From positions 1 to 64,000 of the forward strand of contig NZ_JXYP01000023.1 in assembly GCF_000964005.1 (NCBI RefSeq): a stretch of 64,000 bases of DNA. The letters are read 5' to 3'. Numbering within the stretch: position 1 is the stretch's first letter; the number at the start of each line of letters is the position of its first letter. Position numbers and translations under genes: made by a program. Shown piece after piece: positions 43,540-52,945 of this stretch. The notes below the pieces were generated by a model. The model had not been told where the DNA came from. It did not search any database and saw nothing but the letters and a program-made list of their open reading frames with translations. The stretch is from Williamsia herbipolensis. GTDB lineage: Bacteria; Actinomycetota; Actinomycetes; Mycobacteriales; Mycobacteriaceae.

Positions 43540-44733
43540 GTGATCGCGTATCGGACAAAGCCGACCACCCAGTCCCGCCGGGCTCTGCCCGTCGCCGTCG
43601 CGGCCCTGTCCGCCGGCCTGCTCCTCGCCTCGTGCTCCGACGCGAACCCCACCTCGTCGTCGACCTCGAACGGCACCCCCGCCGCCGGGTCGTCGACCGC
43701 CGTGGTCGACGGCCAGGTGCGGGTCACCGAGCTCATGACCGGGCTCGACCATCCCTGGGATGTCGCGATCGACCGCGCCGGCAACATCGTCACCGGCGAA
43801 CGCGGTGGCCGTATCGTCGTGCGACACAATGACGGTCGTGTCGCCGAGGTCTCCGCCGACACCTCCGATGTCCGTGCACGCGGCGAGGGCGGGTTGATGG
43901 CGCTGACGCTCGCCACCGACTTCGACACCTCACGCACCGTCTACACCTGCGCGGCGAGCAACGCCGGCGACGTCCGCGTGGTCCGCTGGAACGCCGCGGC
44001 CGACTGGTCGTCGATGCGACAGACCGGCACCGTCCTCCCCGGGATCCCGCTGGGCGCGTCCGGGCGACACAGCGGATGTCGCATCCTGCCCGCGCCCGAC
44101 GGCACGCTCTGGGTGTCCACCGGTGACACCGCCGATCCCACCGCCCCGCAGGATCTCCGGAGCCTCGGCGGCAAGGTCCTCCACATCAACGCCGACGGGA
44201 CACCGGCATCGGGGACCTTCCCCGGCACACCCGTCCACAGCCTCGGGCACCGCAACCCGCAGGGCCTCGCGTTCGCGCCCGGTACCGATCGGCTCTACAC
44301 GACCGAACACGGGCCGACCATCGACGACGAGCTGAATCTGGAACGCCCGCAGGCGAACTACGGGTGGGACCCGAACACCGGCAGCGGTTCCTATGACGAG
44401 AACGTCCCCATGACCGACGAGACGCGCCACCCGGGATCGGTTCCGGCGGTGTGGTCCTCGGGAGATCCGACGCTCGCCGTCGCCGACCTCGAGTTCCTCG
44501 GCCCGTCGTGGCGGCAGTACAACGGGATGATCGCGGTGGCCACCCTCAAGGCACAGCGCCTGATGCTCCTGCGTCTCGATGCCGCCGGTACCTCGACCAC
44601 CGAGCGCGTCGACCTCCTGCAGGGTTCGCAGGGGCGACTGCGGTCGATCACCACCGCGCCCGATGGATCACTGCTCATCACCACCGACAACGGTGACGAC
44701 CAGGACAAGGTGCTGCGCGTGCGCCTCGGCTGA
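43540..44733 (+). CDS. Lipoprotein sugar dehydrogenase, PQQ GDH-B-like beta-propeller
   Basis: A 397-residue lipoprotein. The lipobox LLLASC lipidates Cys32. The body is a six-blade glucose/sorbosone dehydrogenase-like propeller: GLDHPWDVAID, GLMALTLATDF, SGRHSGCRI, GHRNPQGLAFAPGTDRLYTTEHGP and LNLERPQANYGW. The HGP..DDE metal/PQQ region is present; soluble quinoprotein aldose dehydrogenase activity outside the membrane is inferred. PQQ synthesis genes are not in the window. Confidence 0.88.
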   Translation: MIAYRTKPTTQSRRALPVAVAALSAGLLLASCSDANPTSSSTSNGTPAAGSSTAVVDGQVRVTELMTGLDHPWDVAIDRAGNIVTGERGGRIVVRHNDGRVAEVSADTSDVRARGEGGLMALTLATDFDTSRTVYTCAASNAGDVRVVRWNAAADWSSMRQTGTVLPGIPLGASGRHSGCRILPAPDGTLWVSTGDTADPTAPQDLRSLGGKVLHINADGTPASGTFPGTPVHSLGHRNPQGLAFAPGTDRLYTTEHGPTIDDELNLERPQANYGWDPNTGSGSYDENVPMTDETRHPGSVPAVWSSGDPTLAVADLEFLGPSWRQYNGMIAVATLKAQRLMLLRLDAAGTSTTERVDLLQGSQGRLRSITTAPDGSLLITTDNGDDQDKVLRVRLG

Positions 44734-44738
44734 CGCCG

Positions 44739-45002
44739 TCAGCGACGACGCAGTCGGCGCACCCGAGCGAGCATCGAGGTGACCGCCTCGAACTCGGTCG
44801 CCTCCGTCGAGCCGGCCGGCGTCGCGTGTTCGGCCGCGGGAGCCGCATCGGAGACAGGCTGTCGCGGTGCCTCGTCGGCACATTCGGCCGCGAGGGCGTC
44901 GCGCACCTGCTGTTCGCCGTAGAGACCCATCATGATCTCCAGGCCCCACCCCGGGAACTCCGCGAGAGGTCGCTCGTCCCTCTTCTTCCGTGTTACGCGC
45001 AT
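44739..45002 (-). CDS. Small hypothetical protein
   Basis: An 87-residue protein: basic start MRVTRKKRDERP, a conserved-looking LAEFPGWGLEIMMGLYGEQQVRDALAAE, a variable acidic/Ala linker and a basic amphipathic end EAVTSMLARVRRLRRR. There is no signal or membrane segment. It is convergent with the sugar dehydrogenase (five bases between stops). Family not recognised. Confidence 0.6.
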   Translation of the reverse strand: MRVTRKKRDERPLAEFPGWGLEIMMGLYGEQQVRDALAAECADEAPRQPVSDAAPAAEHATPAGSTEATEFEAVTSMLARVRRLRRR

Positions 45003-45096
45003 GTTACGAGGATGACATGCCCAGCCGGTGGGTGTCCGCGATTTCGCGCCCCCTGGCCGAAATGCCCGCCCTCGTCGGCGCCCGCCGGGCCGTCGG

Positions 45097-45115
45097 TATA
45101 GTGACGCGCGCCACA
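45097..45115 (+). promoter_or_regulatory. Candidate cstA promoter with CRP/GlxR-like site
   Basis: TATAGT (45097-45102) overlaps AGTGA-N6-CCACA (45100-45115), one mismatch in each half from the TGTGA-N6-TCACA consensus of CRP-family regulators. It lies about 55 bases before the cstA start. Carbon-starvation genes are commonly cAMP-controlled. Confidence 0.4.
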
Positions 45116-45170
45116 CAATGGCCCGCGTCGATGCCCACGGCATCGGTTGCGACATCGGAGAGGACCCACG

Positions 45171-47453
45171 GTGACAACCACCCGAGAACGCCCGCACCAC
45201 CCCGACATAGAGCTCATCACCAACGACCCCGCACTCCCGCCGGTCGCCATCGTCGACCGCTCCCCGATGACCGTCGGCAAGCGGATCCTCTTCGCGATCA
45301 TCGGCCTCGTCGGCGCCGTCTCGTGGGCGGTGATCGCCATCGTGCGCGGCGAGAGTGTCAACGCCGTCTGGTTCGTCCTCGCCGCGGTGTGCACCTACGT
45401 CATCGCCTACCGCTTCTACGCGCGACTGATCGAGACCAAGGTCATCAAACCCCGCGATGACCACGCGACACCGGCGGAGATCCTCGACAACGCCAAGGAC
45501 TACATGCCGACCGATCGGCGGGTCCTCTTCGGCCACCACTTCGCCGCCATCGCCGGCGCCGGCCCCCTCGTGGGACCCGTGCTCGCCGCGCAGATGGGGT
45601 ATCTGCCGGGGACGATCTGGATCATCGTGGGCGTCGTCTTCGCCGGCGCCGTGCAGGACTACCTGGTGCTGTCGATCTCCACACGGCGTCGCGGCCGCAG
45701 CCTGGGCCAGATGGCCCGCGACGAGTTGGGCAACGTCGGCGGCATCGCAGCGATCGTCGCGGTCTTCGTCATCATGATCATCCTGATCGCCGTCCTCGGA
45801 CTCGTCGTCGTCAACGCACTGGCCGAGAGCCCGTGGGGCGTCTTCTCGCTCGCGATGACGCTGCCGATCGCGGTGTTCATGGGCGTGTACCTGCGCTACC
45901 TGCGACCGGGCCGGATCTCCGAGGTCTCCGCGATCGGGTTCGTCCTGTTGATGCTCGCCATCGTCTCCGGCGGCTGGGTCGCCGAGACCAGTTGGGGCGA
46001 GGACTGGTTCACGCTCTCACCGGTCTTCCTGAGCTGGGCGATCATCATCTACGGATTCGCCGCGGCCGTGCTGCCGGTGTGGCTCGTGCTGGCACCGCGC
46101 GACTACCTGTCGACGTTCATGAAGGTCGGCACCATCGCGCTGCTCGCGGTCGGGATCCTCATCGCCCGACCGGTGATGAACGCACCCGCGGTCAGTGAGT
46201 TCGCCTCCAACGGTCAGGGTCCCGCGTTCGCGGGCTCACTGTTCCCGTTCCTGTTCATCACCATCGCGTGCGGCGCGCTGTCGGGATTCCACGCGCTGAT
46301 CGCCTCCGGTACCACCCCGAAGCTGCTGGAGAAGGAGAGCCAGGCGCGCATCATCGGCTACGGCGGCATGCTCGTCGAGTCGTTCGTGGCCATCATGGCG
46401 CTGATCACCGCCTGCATCCTCGACCAGCACCTCTACTTCGCGATGAACGCCCCCAAGGGTGTGACCGGTGGAACCGCCGAGACCGCAGCGCAGTACACGA
46501 ACACCAAGCTCGGGCTGTCCGGGCCGCCGACCTCGGCCGAACAACTGCAGGCGTTCGCCGACGGCGTCGAGGAACCGTCGCTGATCTCCCGGACCGGTGG
46601 CGCGCCGACGCTGGCGATGGGTATGTCGGAGACGCTGCAGCAGGCGTTCGGCGGGTCGTCGCTGAAGGCGTTCTGGTATCACTTCGCGATCATGTTCGAG
46701 GCACTGTTCATCCTCACCACGGTCGACGCCGGTACCCGCGTCGCACGGTTCATGCTCTCCGACGGTCTGTCGAACGTGAAGGGCGGCAAGCGGTTCGCCG
46801 AGCCGTCGTGGCGGGTCGGGGCGTGGGTGTGCACGTTCATCGTGGTCGCCGGCTGGGGTTCGATCCTGCTGATGGGTGTGACCGATCCACTCGGTGGCAT
46901 CAACACCCTGTTCCCGCTGTTCGGCATCGCCAACCAGCTGCTCGCCGCCGTCGCCCTCACCGTGGTGCTGGTGGTCGTGGTGAAGAAGGGCCTGTTCAAG
47001 TGGGCCTGGATCCCGGGCCTGCCCCTGGTCTGGGACCTTGCGGTGACCATGACCGCGTCGTACCAGAAGATCTTCTCCTCGAACCCGGCGATCGGGTACT
47101 GGGCGAACCACGACGCATTCCAGAACGCGAAAGACTCCGGCGCGACGTCGTTCAAGACGGCCACGACGCCGGAGCAGATGGATGCCGTCATCCGCAACAC
47201 CTTCATCCAGGGCACCCTGTCGATCGTGTTCGCGGTGCTGGTCATCGTCGTGGCGCTCGCCGGAGCGTGGGTGTGCATCAAGGCGTTCCGCGCCGGCGGA
47301 CTGCCGACCACAGAGGACGAACCGGTCCCCTCGAAGCTGTTCGCGCCCAGCGGCATGATCGCGACCCCCACCGAGAAGGCGATCGAGAAGGAGTGGGCCG
47401 AACACCGCGCGTCACCGACACACGACGACCACCCCACGGAGTCGTTGCGGTGA
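45171..47453 (+). CDS. cstA: Carbon starvation protein CstA, pyruvate/peptide transporter
   Basis: A 760-residue inner-membrane protein with about 16-18 helices. The family core [54 protein letters not shown] and FEALFILTTVDAGTRVARFMLSD is intact. It is longer than E. coli CstA (701) through the N-terminal leader and an inserted loop. It takes up pyruvate or peptides under carbon limitation. GTG 45171 has GAGAGGA upstream. Overlaps the YbdD-type gene by GTGA. Confidence 0.94.
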   Translation: MTTTRERPHHPDIELITNDPALPPVAIVDRSPMTVGKRILFAIIGLVGAVSWAVIAIVRGESVNAVWFVLAAVCTYVIAYRFYARLIETKVIKPRDDHATPAEILDNAKDYMPTDRRVLFGHHFAAIAGAGPLVGPVLAAQMGYLPGTIWIIVGVVFAGAVQDYLVLSISTRRRGRSLGQMARDELGNVGGIAAIVAVFVIMIILIAVLGLVVVNALAESPWGVFSLAMTLPIAVFMGVYLRYLRPGRISEVSAIGFVLLMLAIVSGGWVAETSWGEDWFTLSPVFLSWAIIIYGFAAAVLPVWLVLAPRDYLSTFMKVGTIALLAVGILIARPVMNAPAVSEFASNGQGPAFAGSLFPFLFITIACGALSGFHALIASGTTPKLLEKESQARIIGYGGMLVESFVAIMALITACILDQHLYFAMNAPKGVTGGTAETAAQYTNTKLGLSGPPTSAEQLQAFADGVEEPSLISRTGGAPTLAMGMSETLQQAFGGSSLKAFWYHFAIMFEALFILTTVDAGTRVARFMLSDGLSNVKGGKRFAEPSWRVGAWVCTFIVVAGWGSILLMGVTDPLGGINTLFPLFGIANQLLAAVALTVVLVVVVKKGLFKWAWIPGLPLVWDLAVTMTASYQKIFSSNPAIGYWANHDAFQNAKDSGATSFKTATTPEQMDAVIRNTFIQGTLSIVFAVLVIVVALAGAWVCIKAFRAGGLPTTEDEPVPSKLFAPSGMIATPTEKAIEKEWAEHRASPTHDDHPTESLR

Positions 47454-47677
47454 CGACACGGGGAGACCGAGCCGCGGGCAACGGACAGGCGACGTTCGCC
47501 GCGGCGGTCCGCACGGCGTGGTCGTACATCGGCGCGGTGATGGGCGATCACGACTACCGCCGCTACGTCGCCCACCACACCGCCCGGCACCCGGAGACGC
47601 CCGCGCTGTCCGAACGCGCCTACTGGCGCATGCGGCACGACGAGCAGGAGGCGGACCCCCAGGGGCGGTGCTGCTGA
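47450..47677 (+). CDS. YbdD/YjiX family (DUF466) CstA partner
   Basis: A 75-residue protein whose GTG overlaps the cstA stop. The pattern AWSYIGAVMGDHDYRRYVAHHTARHPETPALSERAYWRMRHD and the terminal RCC are those of the YbdD/YjiX proteins that are obligate companions of CstA/BtsT pyruvate transporters. Translational coupling ensures stoichiometric production. Confidence 0.9.
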   Translation: MTTRGDRAAGNGQATFAAAVRTAWSYIGAVMGDHDYRRYVAHHTARHPETPALSERAYWRMRHDEQEADPQGRCC

Positions 47678-47756
47678 CAGACCCGCCCCACCGGGCCGCG
47701 ACCCACGTGTCCGAAACCCGCCAGTGGGCGATCGGGCGGGCTGACACAGTGGAGTC

Positions 47757-49310
47757 ATGACACCCGCGGTGGCCACCTCGCCCGATCTGGACTTCGAACG
47801 CTGCTATCGCGCGGTGTCGGCCCGCGACAGCAGGTTCGACGGTCAGTTCTTCGTCGCCGTCCGCACCACCGGTATCTACTGCCGTCCGTCGTGTCCGGCC
47901 GTCACGCCGCGCGCCGAGAACGTCGACTTCGTGGTCACCGCCGCCGCGGCCCAGCAGGGCGGGTTCCGCGCCTGCCGTCGATGTCTCCCCGACGCGGTAC
48001 CGGGATCGCCGCGCTGGAACCTCTCCGGCGACCTCGCCGCGCGGGCCATGCGGCTCATCGGCGACGGGCTGGTCGACCGCGACGGCGTCGACGGGTTGTC
48101 GGCGGCCCTGGGCTACTCGCCGCGCCAGCTCAACCGGGTGCTCACCGAGGAACTCGGGGCCGGACCGCTGGCCCTGGCCCGCGCCAACCGGGCGACGAAC
48201 GCGCGGATCCTCATCGAATGCACCGCGATGCCGATGGCCGACATCGCCTTCGCGTCGGGGTTCGCGAGCGTGCGGCAGTTCAACGACACCGTGCGCGAGG
48301 TCTTCGCGAGCACACCGAGCGAGATGCGCCGCCGCCGTGCGGGCACCGCCACCGCCACGCGTGACACGACAGTCGACACCGACCGCCCCGCCTTGAACGT
48401 GCGGCTCAAACTGTCGGTGCGGCAGCCGTTCTCACCGGAATGGCTCACCTGGTTCCTCGCCGGCCACGTGATCGAGGGCCTCGAACACTTCGACGGCACC
48501 ACCTACCACCGGTCGCTGTCGCTGCCCGCGGGGGCCGCGACCGCCTCGCTGACCATGCACCCCGATCACGTGAGCGCCGACATCAGCGGAGTCGACGTCC
48601 GCGATCTCGGCACCGCGGTCCACCGGTTGCGACGGTTGCTCGACCTCGACGCCGACATCGTCGCGGTCGACGAGAGCCTGGGCGGCGACGCCGATCTCGC
48701 CCCGCTGGTGGCACGCCGCCCCGGCATCCGGGTACCCGGCGCGGTCGACGGATTCGAGACCCTGATGCGCACCATGCTCGGCCAACAGATCAGTCTCGCC
48801 GCCGCGCGCACCCACGGTCGGCGACTCGTGGCCGCCCTCGGTGAACCCCTCGGCCCGGACATCGGGACCGCGCCCGTGACACACCTGTTCCCCACGCCCG
48901 CCGCCGTCGCCGAACACGGCCACACCGTGCTCACCGGACCGAAACGACGCGTCGCGTCGATCATCGCCGTCGCCCAGGCGGTCGCGGAGGACGCGATCCC
49001 CCTGCACACCGGGGTCGCGGCCGACGAGATGCGCGAACACCTCATAGCCCTACCCGGCATCGGACGATGGACCGCCGACTACGTGGCGATGCGCGTGCTC
49101 GGTGATCCCGACGTCCTGCTCGACACCGACCTCATCCTGCGACGCCGGGCCGACCATCTCGGTCTCGATCTCACCGACGCGCGGCGATGGTCGCCGTGGC
49201 GGTCATACGTGTCGATGCACCTGTGGCACGACGCGCTCCGGGAGACGGAACCGTCGCTGCACGGCGAACGTCCGAGTACGACAACCACGACACACGAGGA
49301 GACATCATGA
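47757..49310 (+). CDS. alkA: Ada-AlkA fusion, 3-methyladenine DNA glycosylase II with Ada sensor
   Basis: A 517-residue three-module protein. The Ada N-terminal zinc module has Cys42, Cys46, Cys73 and Cys76 with the same spacing as E. coli Ada Cys38/42/69/72, so Cys42 should accept methyl from phosphotriesters. An AraC-type DNA-binding domain spans about residues 85-195. The AlkA glycosylase follows (about 210-500) with the HhH LPGIGRWTADYVAM and catalytic Asp region DVLLDTDL. It couples sensing of DNA methylation with base excision and heads an operon with ogt. Confidence 0.93.
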   Translation: MTPAVATSPDLDFERCYRAVSARDSRFDGQFFVAVRTTGIYCRPSCPAVTPRAENVDFVVTAAAAQQGGFRACRRCLPDAVPGSPRWNLSGDLAARAMRLIGDGLVDRDGVDGLSAALGYSPRQLNRVLTEELGAGPLALARANRATNARILIECTAMPMADIAFASGFASVRQFNDTVREVFASTPSEMRRRRAGTATATRDTTVDTDRPALNVRLKLSVRQPFSPEWLTWFLAGHVIEGLEHFDGTTYHRSLSLPAGAATASLTMHPDHVSADISGVDVRDLGTAVHRLRRLLDLDADIVAVDESLGGDADLAPLVARRPGIRVPGAVDGFETLMRTMLGQQISLAAARTHGRRLVAALGEPLGPDIGTAPVTHLFPTPAAVAEHGHTVLTGPKRRVASIIAVAQAVAEDAIPLHTGVAADEMREHLIALPGIGRWTADYVAMRVLGDPDVLLDTDLILRRRADHLGLDLTDARRWSPWRSYVSMHLWHDALRETEPSLHGERPSTTTTTHEETS

Positions 49311-49825
49311 CCACCGCCCACTGGTCGACCACCACCCTGAACACGGGCGCGTTCACCACCATCGTCCGCGCGGGCACCGTCCTCGCCTCGGGCTGGACCG
49401 AGGACCCTGAGTACCTGCTCGCGCTCATCAACACCGAGCTACGTCCCGACGAACTCCTGCGCGTCGACGACCTGGGCGTCGTCACGACCGCCCTCCTCCG
49501 GTACGACGAGGGCGACCTCGCCGCGATCGACGAGATCCCGGTCCGCCAGGTGTCGGGCCCGTTCGTGACCCACGCGTGGGACGTACTACGCAAGGTCGCG
49601 CCCGGCGGCCAGGTGACCTACGCCGAGCTCGCCGAACGCGCCGGCAAGGGCTCCGCCCACCGGGCCGCGGCCGCCACCTGCGCGCGCAACGCCGCCGCGC
49701 TCTTCGTGCCGTGTCATCGCGTCCAACGCCGCGACGGCACCCTCGGCGGATTCCGCTACGGGCTCGACCGCAAGGCGGCACTCATCGCCCACGAGGCGAA
49801 GTACGCGAGCGTCGACGCGGCCTGA
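49307..49825 (+). CDS. ogt: O6-methylguanine-DNA methyltransferase
   Basis: A 172-residue suicide alkyltransferase. VPCHRV contains the acceptor Cys136; the helix-turn-helix is GGQVTYAELAERAGKGSAHRAAA. It removes O6-alkyl groups from guanine. ATG overlaps the alkA stop (ATGA), so it is co-induced with the Ada-AlkA protein, as for alkA and ogt in mycobacteria. Confidence 0.95.
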   Translation: MTTAHWSTTTLNTGAFTTIVRAGTVLASGWTEDPEYLLALINTELRPDELLRVDDLGVVTTALLRYDEGDLAAIDEIPVRQVSGPFVTHAWDVLRKVAPGGQVTYAELAERAGKGSAHRAAAATCARNAAALFVPCHRVQRRDGTLGGFRYGLDRKAALIAHEAKYASVDAA

Positions 49826-49866
49826 GTCGATCGGCCCTGTCGGACCCCTTGTGCACCATGTGACAC

Positions 49867-50982
49867 ATGAGTGTCAGCACAGTCGCCGCCGCCGTCGTCG
49901 GCATCGTCATCGGGTTCGCCGCCGGATGGTGGGTGTACGCGGCGCGCTCGGCGGCGATCCGCGAGAGTCACGCACTCCTCTCGCAGGCGCTGGCCGCCGC
50001 GAGCGAGGACGCCGCCCGCCGGCAGTCCGGCGCGATCGGGACGCAGGTCGCGTCCATCGTCGGACCCCTGCACGACACCCTCGGCCGTCTCGCCGAGGAG
50101 CTCGCACGCACCGAGCGTTCCCGCATCAGCTCGTTCGCCGGGCTGAGCGAGCAGGTGAGCGGGGTGCGGGCCGCGTCGACACAGTTGGGGTCGTACACGC
50201 AGCGACTGGCCAATGCCCTGCACACGCCACAGCTGCGCGGGCGGTGGGGCGAGATGCACCTGCAGAAGGTCGTCGAGGCGTCGGGCATGTCGCGCTACTG
50301 CGATTTCTCGCCCCAGTTCACCACCGAGTCGGGACTGCGCCCTGATCTCGTGGTGCACCTGCCGTCGGACCGCGACATCGTCGTCGACGCGAAAGTGCCC
50401 CTGCAGGCGTATCTCGACGCCGTCGCCACCGACGACGTGAGCCGCGAGCGACGCCTGCTCACCGATCACGCCGCGGCCCTGCGCGCCCATGTCACCGCCC
50501 TGGCGGGCAAGCAGTACTGGCGGGCGGTGGCCCGCACCCCCGAGATGGTGGTGCTGTTCGTCCCGGGTGACCCCATCCTGGAGGCCGCCTGTCGGATGGA
50601 CCCGGACCTCGTCGAATACGCCTTCGGTCGCAATGTGGTGATCGCGACGCCGTCGAGCCTCATCGCACTGCTCAAGACCGTCGCGCTGACCTGGCGCGAC
50701 GACGCCATGGCCCGCGACGCCGAGCAGATCCACGCCCTCGGCCGTGAGCTGTACCACCGACTGGGCACCCTCACCGGCCACCTCGACCGCCTCGGCGGCT
50801 CGATCGGGAAGGCGGTCGAGTCGTTCAACGCGACCGTCGGTGCGATGGAATCTCGCGTGCTGGTCACCGCACGCAAACTGGGCGAACTCGACGCCTTCTA
50901 CGGCGCGGGCGACGACGCACCGCACACCACCCCGGCCGTCGACGCGACCATCCGGGCGGTGCGCAGCAGCGACGCCAGCTGA
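49867..50982 (+). CDS. rmuC: DNA recombination protein RmuC
   Basis: A 371-residue RmuC protein: an N-terminal membrane anchor (VAAAVVGIVIGFAAGWWVY), a helical/coiled region and the nuclease-like core LRGRWGEMHLQKVVEASGM, GLRPDLVVHLPSDRDIVVDAKVPLQAYLDAV with the acidic D-x-K type residues of the PD-(D/E)XK fold. It limits inversions at repeats. 41 bases downstream of ogt; a separate promoter is possible. Confidence 0.93.
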   Translation: MSVSTVAAAVVGIVIGFAAGWWVYAARSAAIRESHALLSQALAAASEDAARRQSGAIGTQVASIVGPLHDTLGRLAEELARTERSRISSFAGLSEQVSGVRAASTQLGSYTQRLANALHTPQLRGRWGEMHLQKVVEASGMSRYCDFSPQFTTESGLRPDLVVHLPSDRDIVVDAKVPLQAYLDAVATDDVSRERRLLTDHAAALRAHVTALAGKQYWRAVARTPEMVVLFVPGDPILEAACRMDPDLVEYAFGRNVVIATPSSLIALLKTVALTWRDDAMARDAEQIHALGRELYHRLGTLTGHLDRLGGSIGKAVESFNATVGAMESRVLVTARKLGELDAFYGAGDDAPHTTPAVDATIRAVRSSDAS

Positions 50983-51057
50983 CCGCGCACCGCGCCCCAT
51001 GTCGCGAACGGCCACGCCACGCGGGTCGGCCGGAACCGTCATCGACGATCCACCCGG

Positions 51058-51063
51058 TACCGT
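51058..51063 (+). promoter_or_regulatory. -10 element TACCGT, leaderless-type
   Basis: TACCGT is six bases before GTG 51070, without a ribosome site. Confidence 0.55.
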
Positions 51064-51069
51064 CTACCT

Positions 51070-52125
51070 GTGTTCTCTGCCCAACAGACGCGTTCGGGGA
51101 TACCCACCGAACAGCAATCGGTACTGCCGACGGTCCGCGGTGTGCCCTGGTGGGGCGCGGTCCTGATCGCCCTGGTGCCGACCGTCGCGGGCGCGATCAT
51201 CGACGCATCGAACACCGACGGACTCTCCACCACCTACCGGATCCTGTACTTCATCGGCTGCGTCGTCGCCGTGCTCGCGGTGCGTCGTCGTTCGCTGTTC
51301 ACCGCGATCTCGCAGCCCCCGCTGATCGCCTTCGGCGTCGCGCTCATCACCCTCTACCTCCTCAAGGCCGACTCCGGTTCCGGCCTGCGGCAGCTGATCC
51401 TCAACGTCATGCTGCCCATCGCGAAGACCTTCCCGCTGATGGCCTGGACCTTCATCGCGGTCGCCGTGCTGGGAGTAGGCCGGGCTCTGTTGACCCGTGG
51501 CCGCACGGAATCGACCCCCAAGCGTTCGGCCCGCCACCACGCGGCGAAGGCGACCACGCGCACCCGGACCCGAACCGCCGCCACCGCGAAGAGCGATGGC
51601 GCGACGACCGAAGCCGGCGCCCGCGCGAGCCGTCGGCCCGGCGCCCGCGGCGCTGCACCCCGCCCGGACGAACCGGACCGGACGCGCGCACGGCGGATCG
51701 CCGACGAACCCACGCGCGTCACCAACCGCAGGCCGGGCGCCGAGCGCACCCCGCGCCCCGACCGCACCCCGCCCGAACGTGGACGGTCGACACCCGCACC
51801 CCTGGCCGGTCACCGCCGCACCGATGTCGCCCCGACACCGGCCTCGCGGTGGGACGCACCTGCACCACGACGACCCGCGACCGACGACGCCTCCGCCCGC
51901 CGCCGTGACGAGGAGGCGGCCCGCCGCCGTGACGACGAGGCGGCCCGCCGTCGGCCGCCGCCGCGGGGAGAACGCGACCTGGCCGTCCCCCGGAGCGAAC
52001 GCGAGGTCCCGCCGCGCAGCGACGGCACCGGTCGTCGTCGCCCCCCGCCGAGCCGCGACGAGTCACCACGGCCCGGCGATCTGCCTCCGATCCCCCGCGC
52101 CCGCTACCGCGGGGTCAATCCCTGA
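51070..52125 (+). CDS. DUF6542-type membrane protein with disordered Arg/Pro-rich tail
   Basis: A 351-residue protein. Four helices occupy residues about 25-145 (VPWWGAVLIALVPTVAGAIID, YRILYFIGCVVAVLAV, LIAFGVALITLYLL, FPLMAWTFIAVAVLGVGRAL). The remaining 200 residues are charged and Pro/Arg-rich, with two RRRDEEAARRRD-type blocks (DNA period 21 to 24 bases). The tail is likely cytoplasmic and disordered, perhaps a scaffold. The family is found near ychF in mycobacteria. Ends at a bidirectional hairpin. Confidence 0.8.
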   Translation: MFSAQQTRSGIPTEQQSVLPTVRGVPWWGAVLIALVPTVAGAIIDASNTDGLSTTYRILYFIGCVVAVLAVRRRSLFTAISQPPLIAFGVALITLYLLKADSGSGLRQLILNVMLPIAKTFPLMAWTFIAVAVLGVGRALLTRGRTESTPKRSARHHAAKATTRTRTRTAATAKSDGATTEAGARASRRPGARGAAPRPDEPDRTRARRIADEPTRVTNRRPGAERTPRPDRTPPERGRSTPAPLAGHRRTDVAPTPASRWDAPAPRRPATDDASARRRDEEAARRRDDEAARRRPPPRGERDLAVPRSEREVPPRSDGTGRRRPPPSRDESPRPGDLPPIPRARYRGVNP

Positions 52126-52127
52126 TC

Positions 52128-52146
52128 GTGCTCACGACGTGAGCAC
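52128..52146. terminator. Short bidirectional hairpin between convergent genes
   Basis: GTGCTCAC-GAC-GTGAGCAC is a perfect 8-bp stem with a 3-base loop, just after the stop of the DUF6542-type gene and containing the stop of the convergent kinase gene. No T tract. Confidence 0.6.
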
Positions 52147-52929
52147 CGCACGCGCCGCCTCGCCCAGCGCACGCCCGTAACCCGGCCCGTGCCCGGCGGC
52201 ATGGACCGCGAGCGGGTGCATCTGGTGCAACGCGACCCGGTCGCGCCACCCCGCCCGCAGCGGATGCACCTGCTGATAGCCCTCGAGGATCGTCTCGAGC
52301 AGCGGGCACCCGAACAGCGACAGCATCGCCAGATCGGTCTCGCGATGACCCCCGTGCGCGGCCGGATCGATCATGACGACACCGTCGGGCGTCCACATGA
52401 CGTTGCCGTTCCACAGGTCGCCGTGCAGACGCGCCGGGGTCTCGTCGTCGTCGAGGTCTCCCGAGGCGATGAGCTCGCAGGCCGCCCGCGTGTCCCGCTC
52501 GTCGGCGGCGGTGAGGTTGCCCGCCTCGACGGCGATGTCGAGGAAATCGGCCACCCGTTGGGTCGCGTAGAACTCACCCCACGATCGGGCGGGACGGCAC
52601 GCCATCGGGCGGCTGCCGATGAACACCTGCCCCTCGAAACCGTCCGGCTTCGCTCCGAACGACACCGCTCCCGCATCGTGGACCGCCGCCAGTGCACGGC
52701 CGAACCGCTGCGCCGCGTCGCGGTCGGGTCGCGCCTGCGACAGGCGCAACAGCACGATCCGATCCCGCGCCACCTCCATCACCTCGACCACGGGCGCTCC
52801 GGCAGACCCGAGCCAGCGCAGTCCCGCGGCCTCGGCGGCGAAGAAGTCCGGGTGGGCGTCGGGGCGGGTCTTGGTGTGCACCGACGCCGGGTGATCTGCG
52901 TTCACGACCTCAGCGTGCCACGCCGACAC
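52132..52929 (-). CDS. Fructosamine kinase family protein
   Basis: A 265-residue aminoglycoside/FN3K-fold kinase. The catalytic loop LHGDLWNGN supplies the base Asp, and [18 protein letters not shown] the metal-binding segment. FN3K enzymes phosphorylate ketoamines to repair glycated proteins. GTG 52929 was used; GTG 52905 is an in-frame alternative that would leave more room for the divergent nadE promoter. Confidence 0.87.
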   Translation of the reverse strand: MSAWHAEVVNADHPASVHTKTRPDAHPDFFAAEAAGLRWLGSAGAPVVEVMEVARDRIVLLRLSQARPDRDAAQRFGRALAAVHDAGAVSFGAKPDGFEGQVFIGSRPMACRPARSWGEFYATQRVADFLDIAVEAGNLTAADERDTRAACELIASGDLDDDETPARLHGDLWNGNVMWTPDGVVMIDPAAHGGHRETDLAMLSLFGCPLLETILEGYQQVHPLRAGWRDRVALHQMHPLAVHAAGHGPGYGRALGEAARAVLTS

Positions 52930-52933
52930 TGGT

Positions 52934-52939
52934 TACCAT
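52934..52939 (+). promoter_or_regulatory. -10 element TACCAT, leaderless-type
   Basis: TACCAT is six bases before ATG 52946. It lies within 16 bases of the divergent kinase start. Confidence 0.6.
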
Positions 52940-52945
52940 GAAGTG

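Noticed and set aside
44996-45170. Possible small gene in the cstA upstream region
   Set aside because: No frame with a ribosome site or leaderless signature; the region is better explained as the cstA promoter.
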